Source: Gymnorhina tibicen
Lineage: Eukaryota; Chordata; Aves; Passeriformes; Artamidae
DNA length: 64,000 nucleotides
Reading direction: 5' to 3'
Assembly (NCBI GenBank): GCA_013399875.1
Contig: VXAZ01010787.1
Coordinates: 248,001 to 312,000 of the forward strand
Shown here: one piece after another, positions 36,001-46,891 of the stretch
Position numbering within the stretch: the stretch's first letter is position 1
Layout of the letters: every line of letters begins with the position of its first letter
Notes under the pieces: model-generated
What the model was told of the DNA's origin: nothing
Databases searched by the model: none
The model's input: the letters and a program-made list of their open reading frames with translations, nothing else
Translations under genes and position numbers: made by a program

Positions 36001-39000
36001 CATGAGACATTTACTGGACTACAGAACCTACAATACAGGAAGGAAGTTCACAAATTAGAAATCATTTGGAAGGGGGGAAAAAGCCATGAGAATGATCAGA
36101 CAATCAGAAATTCTGATGGCACAGGTTGAAGAGTTTAATTCTTTTGCTCTACTTCATCTGTCTAAAGTTCTTTTGGAGAGTAATCTAGTCATGGTATAGT
36201 AGCATGAGCATGAGGGAAAAAGACTTTTGAGTATAGATAGCTGTTTATTCTGAAGAAAAAGGTCATAGCAAAATCAAGCAACTGACAACCAATGGTTCTC
36301 TGGTTAAACTAGAAGTATTATTAAAGTTTTTCCAGTGATGGTAATAGATCACAAAGTGAATTCCCCACTACACAGAATCCTAATCTTGAAAGTGTATTGT
36401 TCTAGAGGTTGTAAATTCAATCAAAAATTTGATGCAATATTTATTTTACATGCACTATGAAGAAGCTTAATATTTATTTTAGTAGTCCCTATGATGCCTA
36501 CAATATACAAATCTTTATATGAAATATAATACCATGATTCTGTGCCTACCTACAGTTCATACGAACTTTGGAGATGAATTACATTAATTAAGGTCAATTA
36601 TGAAGACAAAATCAAGAACAAGTAAAACAACTCCAAAACCCAATATATTAATCAACAGCTTGATAGTATATGAATTCATCTGTATATGATGTTACAAACA
36701 TAAGTGGAAAAAATATTGTAACACTCCAGGGACTTATTGCAACATTAACAGTACTGTGGAAAAACAGATTTAAGTGGGGCTTTTGAACTAATGCTGAACC
36801 TTGGGACTTGGGGACATGAACAAGCAATGAAAGCAGGCAAAAGGGATACCTCAGGAAAGGAAAATTTAACAAAAGATGATCAAATTCTAGAAAAGTGTCC
36901 AATGTTTAGATTTGAAGGCAGGAGTAGAATAAATTAGCATATTGTTTATTTGTGTGCTTGACAAATAGGAAGGAAACTGATAGTGGATGTATTACCCAGA
37001 AAAATATTTTCTGTTGGCTTCTCTTTCTTACCATTGTTTAAGATGATGGATTCAACACACTGTATTTAGTTAAGCAATTTGATGATATTTCTGAAAATAG
37101 GGAACCCATTTGTGATAACCTGCATAAGCTTTCAGGATGAAGGTGAAGTTAGTATTTTATATTACATATTTATGTAACCCTTATCAGGTGGAAAGTATGA
37201 AACCAGGAAATTACTGGTCATTTTTAACACATCTCCATAACTAAGATTTGCAATCCAAAGTGTCATATTTTCTTTTTAAAAATTTCCTTGAGTATTACTA
37301 CACTGAAAATTGAATTCTCACTTTATGCAGAGTTTATTTTCCGTGCTAAAATTTATTTTTTATTTATAAAAAAAAATATGCTGAGGTAATTATACTCCAA
37401 AAATTAGGGCAGATAAAGAAAACTCCTTAGGATTGGAATTTTGGGTAAAGAAATACTGGGATACAAATGAGTACAAAGATGCAACATAAACACAGCATAT
37501 CCAGAAAGATCCATCATCCTCTCAACAAAAGGAATTTTATTTTGATGTGGGTAAATTTCTACAAAGGTAATCTTTGTAAAACTGCATGGTGAGAAAAGCA
37601 GTGGAAAAATGCCGACTCTTTGGAGTAACCACCCCTCCAAAAATATATTAAATGGAATAACAAAGTAATTCTTTCTGAATTGAACAGGAATTAATATCAG
37701 CTTTATTTTGTCCCCCTGGGTAATAGTTTTTAATAGAATTTTTTGGAGAATGCAGACTATGATTCCATCTGAGGATTAGTCAGGCATATTTTAACTGCGT
37801 GAAACTTTAGTAGAGGTATCCTTGAGATTATATTCTTTATTTTACATTTGAGGAACAATACTGGTTCCCTAAAGATGAAAGGAGAATGAGAGGACATAGG
37901 GAGAAAAAAACAGCCCTACCACAAAGGCTTAGAATGTTGTTTATTTGTCTGTTGCAGACTCATAATTTGACCTTTTTAATACTGAGGGAAGAGACCTACG
38001 GCAAACCAGCACATGATATAGCTGTAGAGGTGTCAGGATTTTTTTGCTTGAGTCATTTCTTCTATCACTTCTTCTTTATCTGTGGACTCACTGTTGTGTC
38101 AAAAAAAACCCCAAAAACCTCAATCCTATCTGATGAAACCAGATAACTAAAAAATAATTAAAAAAAAAAAGCCGAAAGGGAATAAAATAAACTAAGATAG
38201 ACAAATAAGGAGTTTTAAGGGAAAAGGGAAAAAATTAACATGTGAATGTTGTAGCGGTGGTGGTTGCATTTGTTCTCAGCATGGTAGAGGTTGTTACCAG
38301 ACCATAAAAAATAGTGACTTCTCTTTTGTTTTCAAATCTCCCACTCATTGGGAGTATCAACATATTTTTTCTCTATAAATAAGCAATAAAGAAAATGTGA
38401 TATATTTGGGGTTTAATTATTCCATGTACTTTCAGAAGTGTCAGAACAGACACATTGTTTCCCTTGCCAATACCATCTTTGATTTGCTTTTAAATGTATT
38501 TTGCGAGAGGGATTCATGTGCAAATCTGGAAGAGTAGGTAGAATTATGCCATATATTAACTCTTCATTACTTTTGTGTACTGGCTGTTGCAGATGATCTG
38601 AGCAACACAGAAATGAGAGAATTAGAATTATCTTGTTTGAGAAACTGAGTGATGATAAACACTGAGAAAACCATGGTGATTATAGAAGAGCTCTTGCAGA
38701 TACAACTGGAAGATAAGAGATCCTGGAGGTCTGGGTACCCCCATGTCACCAGGCACTTTGCAAGACTGCTGGTGGCATAGGCACAGCTGTCTGCTGCTGT
38801 CAAGGCAAGAAGACATTGTGAGTACCATAAATTTTAGTTGGCTATTCTGGGATTCCTTTTGTCCATTCTAGGAATTTAATAACGCATTTACTTGAGCTTC
38901 TTTGATTTCTTTGAAATCAATATCTTAAAACGAATTGCTTCAGAAATGCTTGGCATCTGAATAAAAATAATTTTACAGCAAAATTCTTAAGAAATTTTAT

Positions 39001-40151
39001 TTTCCACTGTTTATCTCTGACAGAACAAGTCAAGGTGGAGGAATACTAGACTGCATTTAGTAACAAAATTAATCTTCCCTGGGAAGTTAATGTAAATTAT
39101 CAGACACCTTTTTCTCTTTAATAATCATTTATTAATAATCATAGAAGAAACTATCATTTTGCAACTGGAGATGTCTCTTCTGATTTTTCTTTTAATAGTA
39201 GTAAAAAATGTTCTGCTTTTCAACTAAGAAGAAAGTACATTGAGGAGCTATTTCCCACTGAAAATTAAAATAAGTTTGTCATTTATTCTTTCTCACTCAA
39301 AGTCGTTTGTTTCTAATGTTTGTATCCATACATGAAAAATAAATTTTTTGTGTGTATTATACTATTAGGCTAGTGATAAACTAGCTGCCTGAAAACATGT
39401 GGATTATGTATTCATGTGAATTTAGAATTGCAGTTACTTGGATTATAATGATACAGTCTTTGTCCTAAGATTTTAGAGAACCTTCAAGTTCAGGGAAAGT
39501 TTCTTAAGAAGGAAAACAATGATAAAGCTCTATCTTACCATTTGTTTAAAACCAATTTGTTTCTCATATGTATTTCGTAGTTTAAACATCAAAAGATTTA
39601 ATGGCATTTTTGGGTCTATGCTGAATTTTGTTTAGAGAAAACAAAGCAATCGATCACTGGAATGAAATTTTACCTGGCAAAAGGCCCAGTTAGTCAGCAG
39701 TATAAAACAGAGTTCTTAAAATATTCAAAACACTATTCACTTAACTTTGAAGTTCTACAAAAAGGCCATTTATATTGAAGAAGGAAATATAAACAGATCC
39801 ATTTTTATTTTCTTCTCAAAAAAGTAAATGTATATTGGTTTTGAAATTCTGACTGTCTCCTGGTGAATTGAGAAACCATAAAATTAAAGTCAAGCATTGC
39901 ACTTTTATGATGAGAACAAATTAGAAATCCCCCAGTAATAACTGAGCTATCAGTAGTGTTCTCAGTCATTCTGGCCATCAAATAGACGTCTTTCTTTGTC
40001 TGCCAAGGAACAAATTTAAAATGCAGAACAGCAACTTTTTTTTCTTTATATGTGGATGTAAGGGTGTATCAAGTTACGTTCGACATCTGTAATCTGTACA
40101 GTCAGCTAAAAGAATGTATTTATATGGGAGCTATAACCCAGAAACTATTAT

Positions 40152-40193
40152 TTCAAAAGTAATTTGCTTTAATTCAAAAGTAATTTGATTTAT
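40152..40193. repeat. 21-bp tandem duplication, two copies
   Basis: The units at 40152-40172 and 40173-40193 both begin TTCAAAAGTAATTTG and agree at 19 of 21 positions. Confidence 0.85.
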
Positions 40194-42679
40194 GGTGTTC
40201 TCATTGACATAATCTGCTTTAAGTTATAATTTTTACCCAGTCTGAGGTGTTTTGATACTGGTTGTTCACAACAAGAGTAAGTGAAAGAGAAAATGCAAAA
40301 GCCTTTCTCTATTTGATATTATTTCCCACTTTTTGGTATGTTTTGCTCCTTGACTGAGTGCTTCCATTATATTTAGCATTTAAACTGTACAGAGTGGAGG
40401 CACTTCTCCATGCCAAAAATTATCATGTTCTGGAAAACAAGAGAGCAGGAGAAAAGGAAAACCACAAAACCATGTCTTGTGTGGCTGACAGTGTTTTCTA
40501 TTCAAGGCCATGTCTGAGTGATAACTCATGGCATGTGAAAGTTTGGGTACTTTTTAAATTAATGAACATTCAAAGACTTAGATGTATGGAAATATATATT
40601 TTTCTTCTAATAAAATATAGTGCAGCCCCATTTTTAGTCAAAGTGGCCACAGAGTATTAGATTTTCTAGAAGGATATCAACCTTGTTTGGTAGATATCAA
40701 TACCATGTGTTAAACACAACTTCAGATAGGTAACTTAGTTATAACTCACATAATGTGTATTCATAGGAGGAACTGGCAATACTGTGGAGTTATTTAACAA
40801 CATTGAATATCAACATTTTAATAAGGTCTCTGTTCATTGATGATTAAAAACACAAGGTGAAATTGCAATTATTTGGAAAAGTATGGATTGAGCCATAAAG
40901 TGGCTGTTTATCAAAACTACCAGTACCCTTGCAGTTTTTAGAGCATGCTGAAATTAATGTATTTTAGACAAGATGTGCTATAGATAATGGGGAAAAAAAA
41001 GGAAGAAAGGAAAAAAGGCTTTAAAAGCCACACAGCTCTTTGTTTCAAAATGTCTTCCATGACCTGAATATTCACTTTCCCTTGGAAAGGTGACTCTTTA
41101 AGGCCCAAAGAAGTCTGCAGCTCTTTAATTAATACTTTACTATCTCACATTACGAAATTTGCTACTTATGGCTAAGATTTCCTGCTGAAATTATCTACCT
41201 TGTCTGAAATTTATGTTGAACCCTTTTCTACAGATTCAGTTGGTTTGGTTGTTCAAGCTGGGGTTTTATTCAGTCAAAAGAAGCTAAAATCAAGATTGCA
41301 CATATTCTGATAAAAATACAGGAGGAACTAGATGCTACTGTCTCATTGATTTTCATAGGAGCCAGCCCCATTTCTCTTTGTAGATTTTTATCATTGAAAT
41401 TTCAATAGTCAAATGTTATGTTGGAAATCCAGAAAGAATCAAAAGGCTATCAAGTGTTTCTCTGTCTGAATGTCACAGTTCTTCTGTTTCATTTCATTTT
41501 GGTTTAGAGATTTTGTAGCTCAATAAAAACTTCTTTCCAAAATGCAAAATGACAAAATGCAAATTCATTGCTTGATAATGAAGGATGAACAAGTAAGTTC
41601 TTAATTTTTTAATCATCCATATTAATAGTCCTCATTTGGCATGCATATAATGGCATTTATCAAAGCATGTGAAAATACTTGACAGATCCTTTATTGAGCT
41701 TCTTAACACTTCATAGGATTAAATCTGTCTTCCATATAAATGTACTACTACTACTAATAATGTGATAAATACTTCCTTTTACTTCTTTCTAAGCAATAAT
41801 CAAGATTCTGTACTCAATATGAAAAGAATAAATTGCTCCTGGTGGTCCCTGTTTAAAGACATCTGAAGTGAAATGTGGAGATACAGTTAGTAGATAAGAT
41901 CTGAGTAGATGACATTTTTCGTAAAACAAATGAAAATTAATTCACTTTGTGACCTATTTAGAGAGCTCACTGTGTGGAAGAATCGAAGGTTAGGGTGAGG
42001 GGGTTGTAAGCAGTAGAGGAGGGAATGACTGAATCAGATTGTCAGCTCATATAGAGAAATTTGTTTGTATTGCAAAAATGGAGTACTCAGATGGTATAGC
42101 TAAATATTCCAGGGAATAAACTAAGGAGGCTAGATTACAGGGGACTAAACTAAACTGAGGAGAAAGTTGAACACTAATTATTGCAAAATGGATTCTGTTG
42201 GTGACATTTTGAGAAATTTGATTGCACCTTTTTGGTTCAGGGTTCCCTGATACCCTGCCTTGCCCATTCCTAGGCCTTGTAGGCTACTTGGCGTTTTATT
42301 GCTGCTAATGTGATCATAAAAATAAGCTTTTCATAGACTGAAATAGTTTAATCCTTTTTCAGCAGGTCACTGAGCAGCACTGACTGGGGAACAGGTTTGA
42401 AACACTCTCCTGAGTTGTAATCTCTACAAATATACTGCGTAATTGTCAGTAAGTCAATCCTTTAATGCTAGCCAGAATACTAAAGCAAATTCTCAGAGAG
42501 GTGAAATAGTTTGTTTACTTGAGGTAGAATAGAGTCAGGGTTAAGACAACAGAAGGAAAAGACCAGGAATCCTGCACTGACTACAGATCACAGAATTAGA
42601 GTGGTGAATGGGGCTTTGGAGAAATTGTGGTCAGCATTCAAAGTGCTTATCCTGTTCTAATGAATGAGAACGTATTGGT

Positions 42680-43121
42680 TGTGTGTGGCCAGATTCTGAT
42701 AGCGGGATAGCTACAGGGGTGGCTTCTGTGAGAAGCTGCCAGAAGCTTCTCCTATGTCTGATGGAGCCAGTGGCATCCAGCTCTAGGATGGGCCTGCCCC
42801 TGGACAAGGCTGAGCCCATCAGTGGTGGTGGTGGTGCCTCCGGTGTAACAGATTTAAAAAGGGGAAAAAGATACTTCACAAGAGAAAATTGTAACCAGAG
42901 AAGAAAGGAGTGAAAATACGTGAGAGAAACAGCAGTGCAGACACCTAGGTCAGTGAAGAAGGAGGGGCAGGAGGTGCTCCAGGCACCAGAACTGGGATTC
43001 CCCTTCAGCCTCTAGTGCTGTCCATGGTGAGGCAGCTGTGCCCCTGCAGCCCATGGAGGGTGTAGAGATTCACCTGCAGCCTGTGGAGGAGCCCTATGCT
43101 GGAGCAGGTGGATGCCTGAAG
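42680..43121 (+). mobile_element. 5' part of passerine-type LTR, split by a nested LTR
   Basis: From about 42680 (TGTGTGTGGCC) the sequence aligns to the reverse complement of 59603-59213. Shared landmarks include the segment around 42715-42775 with ACAGGGGTGGCTTCTGTGAG, and the GCAGCCCATGGAG word at 43045-43057. This is the U3 part of an LTR family that I recall as abundant in songbird genomes. It continues after the nested element at 43550. A TG start at 42680 is likely but no target-site duplication was found, so the exact edge is uncertain by some tens of bases. The overlapping short frames on both strands are incidental. Confidence 0.75.
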
Positions 43122-43549
43122 TGATGCCTTAGGTTTTAACTTTTATATTTCTCAAGTTCTGGATCACTTAGTGTGTAACTCTGAAGTTTCTTGTAGCTCG
43201 TTGGCTGCTCTCCTAGGCTAGATAGACACAACAAAGCTTCTCTGAGCTTGCTGTTCAAGGACACAGACTGTCCCAGGCCTGAAGGTGTAGGACCGTGAGA
43301 GAGGTGGAGAAGTTGAAGAAATTACATCATTAGCTAAAGTTTTAATTGGTGAATTTATGCTGATATGCAAATAGAGCAAACCTATAAAAGTGTGAAAAAC
43401 TCATGACTCATCATCCGTCTTGGGGTCCATTTTGGAAATAGTCTCTGGCTCCCCAGGGTGTACATTTGAAGGCCCTTCAGATAAATACCTGCCTTTATTC
43501 CCTTACTTTTGTCTAGTCTCTGTTTTTTAGGTAGCCACTCAAGGCATCA
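43122..43549 (+). mobile_element. Nested solo LTR (428 bp), 4-bp target-site duplication, ERV1-like
   Basis: The insert begins TGATGCCTTAGG and ends CTCAAGGCATCA, giving a perfect 9-bp terminal inverted repeat (TGATGCCTT...AAGGCATCA). It is flanked by GAAG at 43118-43121 and 43550-43553. A 4-bp duplication is characteristic of gammaretrovirus-like (ERV1) integration. Removing the insert and one GAAG copy restores continuity of the host LTR. In plus orientation it contains an inverted CCAAT box (ATTGGT, 43345-43350), an octamer motif (ATGCAAAT, 43365-43372), a TATA box (TATAAAA, 43383-43389) and a GATAAA poly(A)-signal variant near 43480-43485. There is no internal retroviral sequence, so it is a solo LTR younger than its host element. 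Confidence 0.87.
43345..43390 (+). promoter_or_regulatory. Compact LTR promoter: CCAAT, octamer, TATA
   Basis: ATTGGT (43345-43350), the OCT-factor octamer ATGCAAAT (43365-43372) and TATAAAAG (43383-43390) sit within 46 bp, all in plausible order and spacing. The octamer would be bound by POU-domain factors; activity is not shown by the sequence. Confidence 0.6.
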
Positions 43550-44184
43550 GAAGGAAGCTATGACCCTGCAGGAAGCCCACACAGAAAGAGGCTCCTGGCT
43601 GGGACCTGTAGCCCCATGGAGGGAGGAGCCCATACTGGAGCAAGTTTGCTGTCAGGATTCCAGTCCCCACAGGGGACTCACACCGGAGCAGTACCTGAAG
43701 AACTGCAACCTGTGGGAACAACTCACATCAGGGAAGTTCATGGAAGACTGGCTCTCATGGGAGGGACCACACACTGGAGTAGGGGAAGAGTGTGAGAAGT
43801 CCCCTGGAAGAGGAAGGAGCAGTAGAAACAACCTGGGATGAACTGACTGCAGCCCCGATTCCCAGCCCCCTGTGCCACTGAGGGGAAAGAAGAGAAAATG
43901 GGGAATGAAGTTAAGCCCTGGAAGAAGGGAGGGGAGAGGGGAAGATGTTTTCATTTTTTTAAAATTTATTTTCTAATTATCCTACTGGGATTTTTTTGGT
44001 AATAAATTAATCTAATTTCCCCAACTGGCGTGTATTTTGCCCTTGACAGTAATTGGTGAGTGATCTCTCCCTGACCTTATTTCAACCCTTTTGTTGTATT
44101 TTATCTTCCCTGTTCAGCTGAGGAGGAAAGTGATAGAGAAGCTTTGGTGGGCACTTGACATCCAGCCAAGCTCAGAATACCACA
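43550..44184 (+). mobile_element. 3' part of the interrupted passerine-type LTR
   Basis: The host LTR resumes after the nested insert. Its first 250 bp contain degenerate repeats of a CACxCTGGAGCAG word, at about 43634, 43682 and 43771, and once before the insert at 43095. Then follow AATAAA at 44001-44006, a U5-like segment and a terminus at about 44184 (TACCACA). The last 220 bp align with the reverse complement of 58490-58272. Together with 42680-43121 the LTR would be about 1.07 kb. No primer-binding site or gag sequence follows, so it is a solo LTR. The 109-codon plus frame just downstream (44204-44533) uses a TTG start and resembles no retroviral protein. Confidence 0.78.
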
Positions 44185-45504
44185 AGGATGCCCTTTAATT
44201 GCTTTGATATTTACTTCTAACATGCTAGATATGAACAAGTTCTTGAAATTGTGGAGGCCAGTTTCTTATCTCAGGATGCAACTTAGGTGCTCAGTGATCT
44301 ATCTAATGTTTACTACAGTTAAGGGGGAGCAGATCAAGCATGTGGAAGCTGAAAGAAAATTGACAAGAAATAATTGTTGCATGATGCAGTTCACAGTTCC
44401 AGGAAATGAAAAAGAAGCAAGAACAGCGGGATGGGGACAATTCACTCAAAAATTTTTCAAGTGCCTTGAGAATTTAAACTGGGATAGCACCCTCTTCACT
44501 TACAACTCCTGCACAGAAGTGTTCTCTTCCTAGTACCTATCAGCACAATATTCACTTGTTAAAACTGTGGCCTTTTAGAGGAATTGGCATGGAAAGTGAA
44601 GAGGAAATGGTGGTTAAAGGAGAAGGCTTAATGGACCAGGGAAAGCACTAAGGTCTCTTTTAGAATCTGAAAAGGAAACCCAAGGAGTCATGCAAAAGTA
44701 GACACAAATCAAATCTGTACAGAAATTAAGGCTAGCATAACTATGTGAGGATAACCAGAAGTCTAGGAAACGATACAAAGGAAAATGAGCAAATAACTTA
44801 AAAACAACCAGGAGAGCTCACATAGATACATGAGAAATTAAAGGAAGGCAAAAGAGACGCAGTTTCACTGCTTAATATGAACCTATATAGGTAACAAGAG
44901 AAACAGAAGGCAAGCAGGAGCGCTGAAAGGCAGGTTGAATGGATTAAAGTAGTAAAGTAATGTCAGTTCCTTAATTCAGTATAGAGTATTTAAGGAAGTA
45001 GCCTAAGATTTTATTATGAGATGCATAACTCAGTTATATTTGACAGAAGTGACAGATTAATATACTGGTAGTATTACTGCAATCTTTTCCATCCTTGTAA
45101 CAATTTAAATGAAAGATTTGGATGAAAGCACCTCAATTTTAAGAAAGAGAAGGACAAAGAAGATAAACATACTGCCTATGCTTAGGTATTCTTACTTTTC
45201 TTCTGGAATTCTTTAACTCTCTCTCCACATTAGATTGCACCTGGGCATTAGCAAGATTTGTTACCAGAATACGTATTTCCCTTCTTGTACATAAAGTGGG
45301 CACTACTGATGTTGCAGGCAACTGTCTAGCACATCAAAACTGCAGGCTCAGAAAGTTTGAGCTGCTCAGGGAATTTAGGATACTTTAAAAGAGAAAGAAG
45401 GGGTAGGCAAGTATTCTCATACTAAAATGTTTACTTCTGGCTCCAAGAGACTTAGGGTATGACAAAATAGGTTTGATTTGTAGGGAGGATGATTTACATT
45501 ATAT
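44185..45504. other. Unique sequence downstream of the nested LTRs
   Basis: Purine-rich on the plus strand in places (for example 44790-44935). A 109-codon open frame at 44204-44533 has no recognisable domain. Nothing else stands out. Confidence 0.5.
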
Positions 45505-45721
45505 GTCAGGGAAAAGCTTTTTTGTGAAAAGGGGTAATTAGGCAGGAGGAAATAGCTTCCCTTGGGATGTTATGAAGTCTTGTCTTTTATAAAGTCTTTT
45601 TGAAACAAACATCTGTCAAATATCTGTCAGAGATAGTCTGAACCTAACTGCGCTTCAGTGGACGATGGACTGCGTCAGTCTTCAAATCCGTTCCAGCCTT
45701 ACTCCTGTGATTCTGTGACAT
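45505..45721 (+). mobile_element. Old CR1-type LINE 3' end, plus strand
   Basis: The segment follows the 3' UTR layout of CR1 elements shared by birds and turtles. It has a GGAAATAGCTTCCCTTGGGA-like region, then ATCTGTCAGAGATAGTCTGA, then GATGGACTGCGTCAGTC (a decayed form of the usual GGACTAGATGACCTC), then GTTCCAGCCTTA and the terminal GTGATTCTGTGA at 45707-45718. Divergence from these landmarks is high, so this is an older insertion than those at 21.6 and 29.6 kb. It is 5'-truncated and has no coding capacity. Confidence 0.75.
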
Positions 45722-46658
45722 CATAGAGGATTTTTCTCCCTGACTGCACAAAAGCATCAGAGAGCCCCAAGCTGTAATTAAAACATCTGCTGAACAAAGC
45801 AGGGCTGTAAATCTCAGCTCATAGGAGGCACACAATTAATGCTACCAAAGTGCCAGTTGCCTTCCACTTCAAACTTCTCCCAAGAAGAGTTTGTTGTACA
45901 GAACCTTAGTCATCAATAATTAATTTCTAATAATACTTTATTGGTTTAATATTTGCCCACTAATATAATGATCAAATCTTGCCCTTTGGCAAGTAAGTCA
46001 TATGAAAAAAACAGTTATTCTCAAATAGTTCTGTCATTCTGACCCAGTTATTTTGATTCCTCACTGACTTTACTTAGTAGTTATACAAATGGGATTTTCA
46101 TACAAATGTAATCCCTTTCTATTGTAATGCAAAAATTAATTTTACACTCAGTTACAGTTGCCTGGCTTAGTGTCTAATAGTTATGTGCCCACCATCCTCT
46201 GAATTTGCTGTTATTTCATTGCTTTTAGTTTTCATTCTGCTCAGTCTACAAAGGTAAAATATCTGATACCTCCTGAATGAGGCACTGCAAAATTCATTTC
46301 TTCTTGCCTGCTCATGTTTTCTTTGATCAGAAGAACAATGAAATGGTCTATACTTTTATAAAACATACACAAGTAGTATTTTAAAATGACACAGTGTCAG
46401 TCCCACAATTTACAAGAGCAACTTTCAATAAAACATTATTATGAAAGTAATCAGTAAAGTGATCATCTATCATTTATACTTGCTGTAGAGGGTGATGCTT
46501 CTGTGAAAACATGATCTTAAAAGTTATGTTTCCCCATTTGCCTGTTTCAGGAAGACATTCAGTTCTAAGGGAAAAATGACACCGTTTTCAGTATGTTAGA
46601 TCATTCACATCATTCAACTGACAAGTGTTCTACTTTTACAGTGGAATAGTTAAACATT

Positions 46659-46750
46659 GAGAAGAAAGAAAAAAAAGGAAAAGGAAAGGCAAAGAGGAAA
46701 AGCAAAGGGGAGGAATGAGGAAAGGAAGAGGAAGAAAAAAGAAAGGAAGA
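46659..46750 (+). repeat. Purine-rich (A/G) tract
   Basis: About 92 bases are A or G with only a few interruptions, in AAGG, GAAA and GGAA words. The minus strand is the matching pyrimidine tract. Long homopurine tracts can form triplex structures. Confidence 0.85.
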
Positions 46751-46855
46751 CAAGCTTCTTCCCAGTCCCAGAAGTAGTAGGCTATAACAAAGAAGATTCT
46801 TATCTCATCAAAGTCAATATTCAGGTATTGAGTCTTGATGATGGTGACCATGATG

Positions 46856-46891
<36 letters not shown>
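46856..46891 (+). repeat. (AAT)n microsatellite
   Basis: Twelve uninterrupted AAT units follow a GATGATGGTGACCATGATGAT context. It sits about 100 bp from the purine tract. The asparagine and isoleucine runs it would encode are artefacts of the repeat. Confidence 0.93.

Larger units (their letters stand above)
30151..42679. other. AT-rich unique sequence with A/C tracts
   Basis: No gene is recognised in these 12.5 kb. Present are A/C-rich tracts (31001-31034 and 31197-31320), a splice-site-bounded non-coding candidate exon (32952-33064), a C9 homopolymer (33983-33991), AG...GT pairs without open frames near 38593-38817 and 41508-41592, a 21-bp tandem duplication (40152-40193), and a purine run (40988-41018). 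All open frames are 100 codons or fewer. Confidence 0.55.

Noticed and set aside
38593..38817. Possible 225-bp exon between TTGCAG and ATT|GTGAGT
   Set aside because: All plus-strand frames contain stops and the acceptor tract is mediocre; probably chance.
41508..41592. Possible 85-bp exon between GGTTTAG and CAA|GTAAGT
   Set aside because: All three frames are closed; good sites alone are not enough.
43509..43954. 110-codon plus and 100-codon minus frames
   Set aside because: They cross the junction between the nested LTR and its host and follow the degenerate CTGGAGCAG repeats; not genes.
44204..44533. 109-codon plus frame just after an LTR, considered as a gag remnant
   Set aside because: It starts with TTG, no primer-binding site follows the LTR end at 44184, and the peptide has no retroviral motif.
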